Shown here piece by piece: positions 1-6,165 of a stretch of 6,165 bases of DNA. Position 1 is the first letter of the stretch; each line of letters starts with the position of its first letter. Both the position numbers and the translations under genes were made by a program. Source of the stretch: Gammaproteobacteria bacterium. Lineage in GTDB: Bacteria; Pseudomonadota; Gammaproteobacteria; PS1; Pseudothioglobaceae. Location: positions 1 through 6,165 of the forward strand of contig JAPYOZ010000047.1 of NCBI GenBank assembly GCA_029941485.1, read 5' to 3'. Under the pieces are notes generated by a model. The model worked only from the letters and a program-made list of their open reading frames with translations, ran no database searches and had not been told where the DNA came from.

Positions 1-3000
1 TAAAAATATCTCAAGCACAATCTGGGCTAAAGCTATTGGGTGCTGAATTTATTCATTTATCTAACCTTGATGAAGCACTAACAAGTAAAGAGAGTGATCA
101 TTTAGATCACTTGCTTTCTTATTCACCCAATTTATCTGTTGATAATGCGAAATCAAGCATTGTTATTATCCCTAGATTGGGCACGATCTCCCCTTGGTCA
201 TCTAAGGCGACTGATATTATGCATTTGTGTGATATCAATAAAATTAACCGTATCGAGCGTGCAACCGCTTATCACTTTAACGATACCATTAATCAAAAAT
301 CAGAAGTTTTGGCTATTATCATGGACAAGATGACTGAATCGGTTTTGGATTCAATGAGTGATGCTCACACCTTATTTGATAATTTTGAAGCTCAACCATT
401 CTCAAGTGTTGATATTTTAAATGATGGAAAATCAGCATTAGAAAAAACTAACATAGAACTTGGTCTTGCTTTATCTGCAGGCGAAATTGACTACCTAGTT
501 GAAAGCTTCACCAAGCTTGAGCGCAACCCAACAGATATCGAGCTAATGATGTTTGCACAAGCAAACTCTGAGCACTGTCGTCATAAGATTTTTAATGCTG
601 ATTGGACTGTTGACAATATTGAGCAAGCTAAAAGTTTATTCGCCATGATTCGCAATACTTATCACAAACACCCTGAAGGGCTTTTAAGTGTTTATTCAGA
701 TAACTCTGCTGTTATGGCGGGCTATGACGGTGAACGCTTTTATGCTGACGAACAAGGTAAGTATGTAAGTTCTAACGAACACAGAGCAATTTTGATGAAA
801 GTCGAAACTCATAACCACCCTACTGCCATTGCCCCGCACCCCGGCGCAGCAACAGGTTCAGGTGGCGAAATTCGTGACGAAGGCGCAACCGGTCAAGGAT
901 CCAAGCCTAAAGTTGGCTTGTGTGGCTTTAGTGTATCAAACCTAAAAATTAACAACGCCGGGCAGCCTTGGGAAGTTGAGCATGGCAAGCCTTCTCAAAT
1001 TGTATCAGCGCTTGATATTATGCTAGAAGGCCCTATTGGCGCTGCTGCTTTTAACAATGAATTTGGCCGTCCAAATACACTGGGTTATTTCCGTAGCTAT
1101 GAGCAACAAACACCTGATGGTGATGTTCGTGGTTATCATAAACCTATTATGCTTGCCGGTGGCCTTGGGCACATCCAAGAGCAGCATATTATAAAAGGTG
1201 AGATTCCTGTTGGCAGTAAGATTATTGTTCTGGGTGGTCCAGCTATGCTGATCGGCTTAGGCGGCGGTGCCGCCTCTTCAATTAAAAGTGGTGAGCAAAG
1301 TGAAGATCTAGACTTTGCTTCAGTGCAACGTGCCAACCCTGAAATGGAAAGACGCGCCCAAGAAGTGATTGACCGATGTGCCAATTTAGGCAGCGATAAT
1401 CCTATTATCTCAATTCATGATATTGGTGCTGGCGGCCTATCCAACGGTCTTCCAGAATTGGTAAATGATTCTGGACGTGGTGGACGTTTTGAACTTCGCA
1501 ACATCCCTAATGATGACAACCAGATGTCACCACTTGAAATCTGGTGTAATGAATCACAAGAGCGTTATGTTCTTGCTATCGCTCCAGAGAGTTTGGATTT
1601 ATTTAAAAACATCTGTACACGTGAACGTGCGCCTTTTGCCGTACTAGGTGAATCAACTAAAGAACAAGAATTAGTTTTAAGTGATGAACTATTTGCAGAT
1701 ACACCAATTGATATGCCAATGTCTGTTTTATTAGGAAATCCGCCTAAAGTTAGCATTGATGCGATTACACAAGATATTGATCTTAACCCATTAGACACCA
1801 GCAACATCAACCTTGATGATGCTATCAGTAGAATCCTGCAACTACCAACAGTAGCGAGTAAAAACTTCTTGATCACCATTGGTGATCGCAGTGTTACCGG
1901 CATGGTTGCGCGTGATCAATTTGTAGGGCCGTGGCAAGTACCAGTGGCTGATTGTGCTATTTCTGTTTCTGATTATGTTGGCTACAAGGGTGAAATCATG
2001 TCTTTGGGTGAGCGTACGCCGCTTGCTTTATGTGATGCAAATGCTGCAGCGCGTATGACCATTGGTGAATCATTAACCAATATGCTTGGCGGTTACATTG
2101 AAGATATTCATGATATTAGTCTGAGTGCTAATTGGATGAGTGCTAGCGGCCACAAGGGTGAAGATGCTAAATTATTTGAAGCGGTTAAAGCAGTTGGCAT
2201 GGACTTGTGTCCAGAACTAGGCTTAACAGTGCCGGTTGGTAAAGACTCTATGAGCATGAAAAGTTCATGGCAAGATGAAAGTGGCAATGACAAATCAGTC
2301 ACTTCACCTTTGTCATTAATTATTACTGCTTTTTCAAAAACACCGGATGTAAGACATCAAATAACTCCTTTACTGGATACAGACTCAGAATCTGAGTTGT
2401 TATTAATTGATCTGGGCTTTGCTCAAAATCGTATGGGTGGCTCTTGTTTGGCGCAAGTTTATAATCAAGTGGGTGATGTTGCGCCAAACCTTGATGATAG
2501 CGGCGTATTTAAATCATTCTTTACAGTTATCAACCAGCTTAATAAAGGCGGATTAATTAGTGCTTATCACGATCGCTCTGATGGCGGCGTTATCACCACC
2601 TTGCTAGAAATGGCTTTTGCATCACACTGCGGATTAAATATTACAACAGATGCTAGTATTGAGCATTTATTTAATGAAGAGTTAGGCTGTGTTATTCAAG
2701 TTAAAACTGAAAACAAGCAAGCAGTAAATGACGCTTTAGCTGCAGCTGGTCTTGACAAGTGTACGCATTCAATTGCAACAATCAATAACTTAGATACAAT
2801 TGAAATTATCACTAACGGAAAATCCGTTTATAGCCAATCTCGCTCTGAGCTACATTCACTTTGGTCGTCAACTTCTTATGAAATTGCCAAACTAAGAGAC
2901 AATCCAGAATGTGCACAACAAGAATTTGATGCAGTTAGTCAATTAACAAGCGGTATTAAAACTGACTTAAGCTTTGATCTAAATCAGTCTATTGTTACAC

Positions 3001-3773
3001 CCTATATTAAAACCAATGTTAAGCCTAAAATTGCCATTCTTAGAGAACAAGGTGTTAATGGCCAGGTTGAAATGGGTGCTGCATTTACCAAAGCTGAATT
3101 TGACGCCATTGATGTGCATATGAGTGACATTCTTTCTGGGCGAGTATCGTTAGATGAATTTAAAGGCTTAGTGGCTTGTGGCGGCTTCTCGTATGGTGAC
3201 GTACTTGGCGCTGGACGAGGCTGGGCAAGTTCAATTTTGTACAATGCACGTGCTAAAGATGAGTTCGAAGCCTTCTTTAATCGTGAAGACAGCTTTACTT
3301 TGGGCGTTTGTAATGGCTGTCAAATGATTTCCAATCTAACTGAGATTATTCCAGGTTCGCAAAATTGGCCAAGTTTTTCTCGTAATGTATCAGAGCAATT
3401 TGAAGCACGCTTTTCAAGCGTTAAAATTGGTGAGTCAAACTCAATATTTTTAGATGGCATGGCTGGATCAACTATGCCAATTGCCATTGCACACGGTGAA
3501 GGCAAGGCGAGTTTTAATGGAAATTCTGCAAACAATATTGCAATGCAGTACGTTGACCATAGTGGCAACATTACCCAAAACTACCCTCACAATCCAAATG
3601 GATCAGAGCTTGCAACCGCTGGCGTTGCTAACGATTCTGGACGCGTTACCATTATGATGCCACATCCTGAAAGAGTATTCAGAGCAGTGCAACACTCTCA
3701 TCACCCTAAAGATTGGGATGAACGTAGCCCATGGATGAGAATGTTTGAAAATTCTAGAGCTTGGGTTGATTAA
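1..3773 (+). CDS. purL: Phosphoribosylformylglycinamidine (FGAM) synthase, single-chain PurL; 5' end outside the window
   Basis: This cytoplasmic enzyme converts FGAR, glutamine and ATP to FGAM, the fourth step of de novo purine synthesis. The reading frame is open from the window edge. The first full codon is at 3, and the residues before the TTG at 36 (KISQAQSGLKL) continue the alignment to E. coli PurL, so TTG 36 is not the start; about 21 N-terminal residues are missing. 1256 residues are present, and the full protein would be close to the E. coli length of 1295. Domains in order are a PurS-like N-terminal part, a linker with FTKLERNPTDIE and FAQANSEHCRHKIFN, two AIRS-type ATPase halves (GSGGEIRDEGATG near 855-893; DRSVTGMVARDQFVGPWQVP near 1884-1943; VPVGKDSMSMK), and a C-terminal class I glutaminase starting about 3029. 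The glutaminase triad is intact: Cys in GVCNGCQ (codon 3309-3311), and His and Glu in PHPE (codons 3663-3665 and 3669-3671). No frameshift or internal stop is seen. Identification is near certain. Confidence 0.98.
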   Translation, partial: KISQAQSGLKLLGAEFIHLSNLDEALTSKESDHLDHLLSYSPNLSVDNAKSSIVIIPRLGTISPWSSKATDIMHLCDINKINRIERATAYHFNDTINQKSEVLAIIMDKMTESVLDSMSDAHTLFDNFEAQPFSSVDILNDGKSALEKTNIELGLALSAGEIDYLVESFTKLERNPTDIELMMFAQANSEHCRHKIFNADWTVDNIEQAKSLFAMIRNTYHKHPEGLLSVYSDNSAVMAGYDGERFYADEQGKYVSSNEHRAILMKVETHNHPTAIAPHPGAATGSGGEIRDEGATGQGSKPKVGLCGFSVSNLKINNAGQPWEVEHGKPSQIVSALDIMLEGPIGAAAFNNEFGRPNTLGYFRSYEQQTPDGDVRGYHKPIMLAGGLGHIQEQHIIKGEIPVGSKIIVLGGPAMLIGLGGGAASSIKSGEQSEDLDFASVQRANPEMERRAQEVIDRCANLGSDNPIISIHDIGAGGLSNGLPELVNDSGRGGRFELRNIPNDDNQMSPLEIWCNESQERYVLAIAPESLDLFKNICTRERAPFAVLGESTKEQELVLSDELFADTPIDMPMSVLLGNPPKVSIDAITQDIDLNPLDTSNINLDDAISRILQLPTVASKNFLITIGDRSVTGMVARDQFVGPWQVPVADCAISVSDYVGYKGEIMSLGERTPLALCDANAAARMTIGESLTNMLGGYIEDIHDISLSANWMSASGHKGEDAKLFEAVKAVGMDLCPELGLTVPVGKDSMSMKSSWQDESGNDKSVTSPLSLIITAFSKTPDVRHQITPLLDTDSESELLLIDLGFAQNRMGGSCLAQVYNQVGDVAPNLDDSGVFKSFFTVINQLNKGGLISAYHDRSDGGVITTLLEMAFASHCGLNITTDASIEHLFNEELGCVIQVKTENKQAVNDALAAAGLDKCTHSIATINNLDTIEIITNGKSVYSQSRSELHSLWSSTSYEIAKLRDNPECAQQEFDAVSQLTSGIKTDLSFDLNQSIVTPYIKTNVKPKIAILREQGVNGQVEMGAAFTKAEFDAIDVHMSDILSGRVSLDEFKGLVACGGFSYGDVLGAGRGWASSILYNARAKDEFEAFFNREDSFTLGVCNGCQMISNLTEIIPGSQNWPSFSRNVSEQFEARFSSVKIGESNSIFLDGMAGSTMPIAIAHGEGKASFNGNSANNIAMQYVDHSGNITQNYPHNPNGSELATAGVANDSGRVTIMMPHPERVFRAVQHSHHPKDWDERSPWMRMFENSRAWVD

Positions 3774-3774
3774 A

Positions 3775-3951
3775 AAATTTCAGAAATAATGCAAATCAAG
3801 AAAACATCGCTTTGAGATAGGCTTTATCTGTATCAAAACTATCTGAGCAGGCCTTGTCTGCTCATAAAATGGGCATAAATTGATGCTTTTATAGGTTTTT
3901 GACCCTTATGACACTACTGAAAGCGATGGTATTGGAAAATTTCGGAAATTT
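3775..3951. repeat. Diverged inverted repeat filling most of the purL to metallopeptidase gap
   Basis: Two sequence blocks recur in opposite orientation in the 224-base gap after purL. CATCGCTTTGAG (3805-3816) matches the reverse complement of 3917-3928 at 11 of 12 positions. The outer AAATTTCAGAAAT (3775-3787) matches the reverse complement of 3939-3951 at 12 of 13, although this block is itself nearly palindromic and so less informative. The blocks keep the same order in each arm, but their internal spacing differs (17 versus 10 bases). A short hairpin lies between the arms. The structure looks like a decayed MITE-like or IS-derived element, or a fold in the purL 3' transcript. No clear target-site duplication was found. 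The pairing is visible in the sequence; its origin is inference. Confidence 0.5.
3844..3864. other. Compact hairpin downstream of purL
   Basis: TGAGCAGGC (3844-3852) pairs with GTCTGCTCA (3856-3864) around a CTT loop. This gives nine pairs, one of them a G-T wobble, about 70 bases after the purL stop. It is the most stable-looking fold in the gap. No T-run follows on the plus strand, so it is not a standard intrinsic terminator for purL. It could still slow 3' exonucleases or form the apex of the larger inverted repeat around it. Confidence 0.5.
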
Positions 3952-3997
3952 CATGAATGAGTGATTTTATAAGTTTTTATCAGGTTAAATATTAATT

Positions 3998-4651
3998 GTG
4001 GATTATCAACTGATTCGATCAAAACGTAAAACCTTAAGTTTGCAAATTAACAACAATGCTGAGTTGATTGTGCGAGCGCCAAATCGATTATCTGTAAAAA
4101 AAATAGATCAATTTATTGATGAAAAATCTAGCTGGATTGATAAAAAATCAAGCTCCATCCGCGCCAATAAACCCCACAAACCTAGCTATACAGAAGGTGA
4201 AAAATTCTTATATTTAGGTTGTGAATATCCATTAAGCATTAATACTGACAACGCTAAAGGCTTGCGTTTTAATGGGGAAATATTTAACCTTAATTCCGGC
4301 GGAAAGCAAGATTTTTTAGCTTGGTATAAAGCTTCTTTTAAAAAAATTGCACTACCACGATTAGAATATTATGCAAAAAAACATCAATTTAATTGCAATC
4401 AAGTACGGCTAAAATCACAAAAAACTTTATGGGGCTCTTGTAGTGGCACGAACAATATTAATCTCAACTACCTACTGATTGGCGCCCCTATTTCTGTGAT
4501 CGATTATGTAATTGTGCACGAGCTGTGCCATACCATTCATAAAAACCATTCAAAGGTTTTTTGGGATTTGGTCATGCAAATACTACCAAACTATAAAGCC
4601 AGCAAACGCTGGCTTAAAGATGAAGGCTACAAACTACACCAAATACAATAG
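3998..4651 (+). CDS. YgjP-like (DUF45) zinc metallopeptidase, M48-type family protein
   Basis: This 217-residue protein belongs to the YgjP/DUF45 family (PF01863) of predicted gluzincin-like zinc peptidases. The N-terminal half has the family's basic beta-rich opening (IRSKRKTLSLQI, then VRAPNRLS). The catalytic part carries LWGSC at residues 145-148 and VIVHELCH with the HExxH zinc motif at 174-178. These are followed by NHS at 183-185, whose His184 is the expected third zinc ligand, and then FW. No signal peptide or membrane segment is apparent, so it is probably cytoplasmic. The start is GTG: an in-frame TAA at 3986-3988 closes the frame upstream, no ATG lies between, and the conserved N-terminus begins at once. 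The ribosome site is weak (CAGG at 3981-3984, 13 bases away), suggesting modest translation. No convincing promoter was found. The physiological substrate is not known for this family, so only peptidase-like chemistry is supported. Confidence 0.9.
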   Translation: MDYQLIRSKRKTLSLQINNNAELIVRAPNRLSVKKIDQFIDEKSSWIDKKSSSIRANKPHKPSYTEGEKFLYLGCEYPLSINTDNAKGLRFNGEIFNLNSGGKQDFLAWYKASFKKIALPRLEYYAKKHQFNCNQVRLKSQKTLWGSCSGTNNINLNYLLIGAPISVIDYVIVHELCHTIHKNHSKVFWDLVMQILPNYKASKRWLKDEGYKLHQIQ

Positions 4652-4668
4652 GCAAGGCCTATTGTATT
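4642..4668. terminator. Perfect 12-bp stem-loop between convergent genes, candidate bidirectional terminator
   Basis: AATACAATAGGC (4642-4653) and GCCTATTGTATT (4657-4668) are perfect reverse complements around a 3-base loop. The stem contains the stop codon of the metallopeptidase gene (TAG, 4649-4651) and lies 2 bases beyond the grxD stop on the other strand. Its placement between converging genes fits a shared terminator. There is no separate T-tract on either side; only the AT-rich outer stem could act as one. The hairpin is certain, efficient intrinsic termination less so. Confidence 0.65.
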
Positions 4669-4670
4669 AA

Positions 4671-5000
4671 CTACTTATCGTTAAATTTAGTGGTTGCGTC
4701 TTCCATAGCAGCTTTCAAACTACCCATTTCTGCCATTTCAACAATAATATCACCACCACCAACAAGTTCACTATTCATGTAGATTTGTGGGAAAGTTGGC
4801 CAATCTTGAAAAGCTGGTAAATTTTGCATGACTTCTTGGTCTTCAAAAATATTGACGTAGGCAAATTCAACACCTGTAGAGGCCAATGTTTGCGCGGCTG
4901 TCGCTGAAAATCCACACTGTGGAAATTGAGGCGTACCTTTCATATAAAGTACCACTGGTGCACTATCAACTTGCGCTTGAATTCTATCCATTACGTCCAT
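4671..5000 (-). CDS. grxD: Monothiol CGFS glutaredoxin, Grx4/GrxD type
   Basis: This is a 109-residue single-domain monothiol glutaredoxin (E. coli GrxD is 115). Proteins of this class bind a [2Fe-2S] cluster with glutathione, usually as a dimer or with BolA-family partners, and pass clusters to apo-proteins in the cytoplasm. Visible hallmarks are LYMKG (residues 18-22, with the glutathione-contacting Lys21), the active site CGFS at 29-32, WPTFPQIY at 67-74 and the glutathione-binding loop VGGGDI at 80-85. The last is unusual: E. coli has VGGCDI, so the second cysteine is a glycine here. The start is ATG at 5000. A second in-frame ATG at codon 4 is possible, but the first sits 7 bases from a good AGGAG. 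The gene lies 68 bases after the methyltransferase on the same strand and has its own candidate promoter. Identification is firm. Confidence 0.96.
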   Translation of the reverse strand: MDVMDRIQAQVDSAPVVLYMKGTPQFPQCGFSATAAQTLASTGVEFAYVNIFEDQEVMQNLPAFQDWPTFPQIYMNSELVGGGDIIVEMAEMGSLKAAMEDATTKFNDK

Positions 5001-5007
5001 TGTATTA

Positions 5008-5012
5008 CTCCT
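5008..5012 (-). promoter_or_regulatory. Shine-Dalgarno site of grxD
   Basis: AGGAG on the minus strand lies 7 bases before the ATG at 5000. This spacing favours that ATG over the second one three codons later (4989-4991). It is the only strong ribosome binding site in the window. Confidence 0.8.
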
Positions 5013-5034
5013 GTTTAATTCTTAATGACTGAGC

Positions 5035-5063
5035 ATTTTACTCTTCTATTGTCTGTTACGCAA
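5035..5063 (-). promoter_or_regulatory. Candidate sigma-70 promoter for grxD
   Basis: On the minus strand TTGCGT (5058-5063, 3 of 6 consensus) is followed after exactly 17 bases by TAAAAT (5035-5040, 5 of 6 consensus). Transcription would start near 5028, giving a leader of about 28 bases that includes the AGGAG site. The -35 box begins 5 bases after the methyltransferase stop, so grxD can be expressed independently of the upstream pair. In AT-rich DNA such matches also arise by chance. Confidence 0.5.
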
Positions 5064-5068
5064 TTATT

Positions 5069-5659
5069 CTATTTTTTAATCGCTTGAGAGATCGTGTACT
5101 TCTGCCCTTGCTTAAGTTTCTTATAATTTCCAAATACTGATTTAAAATTATCCTTAATAAAATGACGCAAGCCATTAATGGTTACAAAAGTGATTGTACC
5201 GCCTGGTTTTAAAGCACCATAAGCATCATACAAAATAATACTAAGTTGCTCTCTGCCAACTTTGGCAGGTACGTTAGAAATTATTTGATTAAAATAATTG
5301 TCTTTATTGACACTCAAAAATGCATCGGATAAATAAGCATTGGCATTAGTAATATGATTAAGTTTGGCGTTGTTGTTTGATAATTCAACTGCAATAAAAT
5401 CTTTATCCACCATATGCACTTCGCCCTTTGGGCAAGATTTGGCAACGCTTAAGCCAATTGGTCCATAACCACAGCCAAGATCTAAACACTTATCATCTTC
5501 ATTAATATTTAGATATTTCATTAATAGCAAAGTACCATCATCAATCGCACGCGGTGAAAATACACCCCATCTTGTCTTAAGTGTTAGGTCATGGCCTAAC
5601 AAGGTCGTTTTAATACTAAGATCTTGCTTTAACTTGGGAATGTCTTGACGTGTAAACAT
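5069..5659 (-). CDS. Class I SAM-dependent methyltransferase, RsmC/YbxB-like (MTS domain)
   Basis: This 196-residue Rossmann-fold methyltransferase resembles the small 'MTS' family (PF05175) that includes RsmC-type rRNA guanine-N2 methylases and B. subtilis YbxB. The family signature TRWGVFSPRAIDDGT spans residues 29-43. Motif I is DLGCGYGPIGL at 60-70, the SAM-binding acidic residue follows in VHMVDKD (Asp85), and SNNNAKLN lies at 94-101. Where N-methylases have NPPx (motif IV), this protein has SNVPAKVG at 128-135, keeping the Asn and the second Pro but losing the first Pro and the aromatic or hydrophobic fourth position. Target and activity therefore cannot be assigned; an RNA substrate is the family-based guess. 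The ATG at 5659 is the only plausible start, because an in-frame TAA (the trhO stop) sits just two codons upstream. No Shine-Dalgarno is visible, so translation probably depends on coupling to trhO. The class is certain, the substrate open. Confidence 0.88.
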   Translation of the reverse strand: MFTRQDIPKLKQDLSIKTTLLGHDLTLKTRWGVFSPRAIDDGTLLLMKYLNINEDDKCLDLGCGYGPIGLSVAKSCPKGEVHMVDKDFIAVELSNNNAKLNHITNANAYLSDAFLSVNKDNYFNQIISNVPAKVGREQLSIILYDAYGALKPGGTITFVTINGLRHFIKDNFKSVFGNYKKLKQGQKYTISQAIKK

Positions 5660-5665
5660 AAGTAA

Positions 5666-6165
5666 TTATTTTTGTTTTTTAAGTGCTTTTTTCTTGGCTT
5701 TGGCTGCAATGATTTGACTCGCATGATCACCAATGTGTTCTTCACCACGTGCTTTAGATAGCTGTATTTGGCGCTCTCTTTCACGATAACGACTGACTTG
5801 GGTTTCACTACGTGAACCGTGGCAGCGCGGGCAAGACACGCCTTTTTCATAATGAGGATGGGCTTTATCTTCTTGTGTAATCGGGTAGCGACAAGCGTGG
5901 CATTGGTCGTATTGGCCTTGCTCTAAATTATGCTTAACCGCGACACGATCATCAAACACAAAGCACTCGCCTTCCCAAAGGCTTTGGTCTTCGTCCATTT
6001 CTTCTAAGTATTTTAAAATACCACCATGCAAATGATAAACCGTATCAAAGCCTTGTGATTTTAAATAAGCCGTTGATTTTTCACAACGAATACCACCAGT
6101 ACAAAACATGGCTACTTTCTTACCACGATATTGTTCTAAATTATCTTTAGTGTAAGTTGGAAACT
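5666..6165 (-). CDS. trhO: tRNA uridine(34) hydroxylase TrhO, rhodanese-family; N-terminus outside the window
   Basis: TrhO (YceA in E. coli) is an oxygen-dependent enzyme that hydroxylates uridine at tRNA position 34, the first step toward cmo5U/mo5U wobble modification. The frame continues to the window edge. The first full codon is at 6161-6163, and FPTYTKDNLEQYRGKKVA precedes the internal Met at 6109, so that ATG is not the start. 165 C-terminal residues are present, roughly half the protein. They include the end of the rhodanese domain with the catalytic loop MFCTGGIRCEK (active Cys codon 6101-6103), then LHGGILKYLEE and the FVFDDRV segment. Two cysteine pairs, CHAC (fragment residues 88-91) and CPRC (110-113), look like the C-terminal zinc-type cluster of the family. 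The tail is highly basic (KAKKKALKKQK), which would suit RNA contact. It lies 6 bases upstream of the methyltransferase in the same frame and very likely shares its transcript. Confidence 0.94.
   Translation of the reverse strand, partial: FPTYTKDNLEQYRGKKVAMFCTGGIRCEKSTAYLKSQGFDTVYHLHGGILKYLEEMDEDQSLWEGECFVFDDRVAVKHNLEQGQYDQCHACRYPITQEDKAHPHYEKGVSCPRCHGSRSETQVSRYRERERQIQLSKARGEEHIGDHASQIIAAKAKKKALKKQK

Noticed and set aside
93..111. Short palindromes inside purL: AGTGATC/GATCACT here, and similar ones at 1871-1887, 2383-2397 and 2814-2828
   Set aside because: All lie in conserved or ordinary coding sequence, are 6-7 bp long and have no shared consensus or regulatory position; chance is sufficient.
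1136..1384. Open frames antisense to purL (also 1565-1903, 2108-2302, 3002-3244 and 3320-3571) and other-frame plus-strand ones (139-333, 1465-1647, 3454-3657)
   Set aside because: They overlap strongly conserved purL coding sequence, show no recognisable domains and have no ribosome sites; they are shadows of purL.
3874..3900. Intrinsic terminator for purL ending in the TTTTT at 3896-3900
   Set aside because: The only hairpin before the T-run is a weak all-AT stem (ATAAA/TTTAT), and the stronger hairpin at 3844-3864 is too far upstream.
3908..3964. An 18-codon plus-strand open frame starting ATGACACTACTG
   Set aside because: It has no Shine-Dalgarno site, is very short and lies largely within the right arm of the inverted repeat; nothing supports translation.
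3899..3973. Possible promoter parts for the metallopeptidase gene: TTGACC at 3899-3904 and TATAAG at 3968-3973
   Set aside because: They cannot pair with each other at a workable spacing, and neither has an acceptable partner box at 16-18 bases.
5629..5850. A 73-codon minus-strand open frame spanning the trhO/methyltransferase junction
   Set aside because: It is out of frame with two clearly real genes, and its composition is that of a frame-shifted trhO.

Overview
The window is ordinary chromosomal housekeeping DNA from an AT-rich proteobacterium. The long single-chain PurL, the CGFS monothiol glutaredoxin of GrxD type and the TrhO tRNA hydroxylase point to a gammaproteobacterium. The low GC content would fit a marine sulfur-oxidiser of the SUP05/Thioglobus kind, but that is an impression from composition and protein flavour, not a demonstrated placement. 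I see no phage genes, intact insertion sequence, tRNA, rRNA, CRISPR array or defence genes.

Layout. Positions 1-3773 (+) hold the 3' ~98% of purL, which makes FGAM in purine synthesis; its true start lies upstream of the window. Positions 3774-3997 are a 224-base gap containing a diverged inverted repeat with a compact hairpin between its arms, possibly a decayed mobile-element remnant. Positions 3998-4651 (+) encode a YgjP-like (DUF45) zinc metallopeptidase with a GTG start. It converges on the minus-strand genes across a perfect 12-bp stem-loop (4642-4668) that contains its own stop codon. On the minus strand, read from right to left, lie trhO (6165-5666, N-terminus cut off by the window edge), a small class I SAM-dependent methyltransferase (5659-5069) and grxD (5000-4671).

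How the genes work together. trhO and the methyltransferase are 6 bases apart in the same reading frame and are almost certainly co-transcribed. Because TrhO modifies tRNA wobble uridine, a role for the methyltransferase in RNA modification is plausible but unproven. grxD has its own plausible sigma-70 promoter and a strong Shine-Dalgarno sequence, so it is probably at least partly a separate transcription unit. GrxD (Fe-S cluster trafficking), TrhO (tRNA modification) and PurL (nucleotide synthesis) are separate housekeeping functions, with no sign of one dedicated pathway.

The points most worth a second look are the inverted repeat after purL, the altered motif IV (NVPA instead of NPPx) in the methyltransferase, and the convergent stem-loop. 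I found no convincing evidence of a new biological system.
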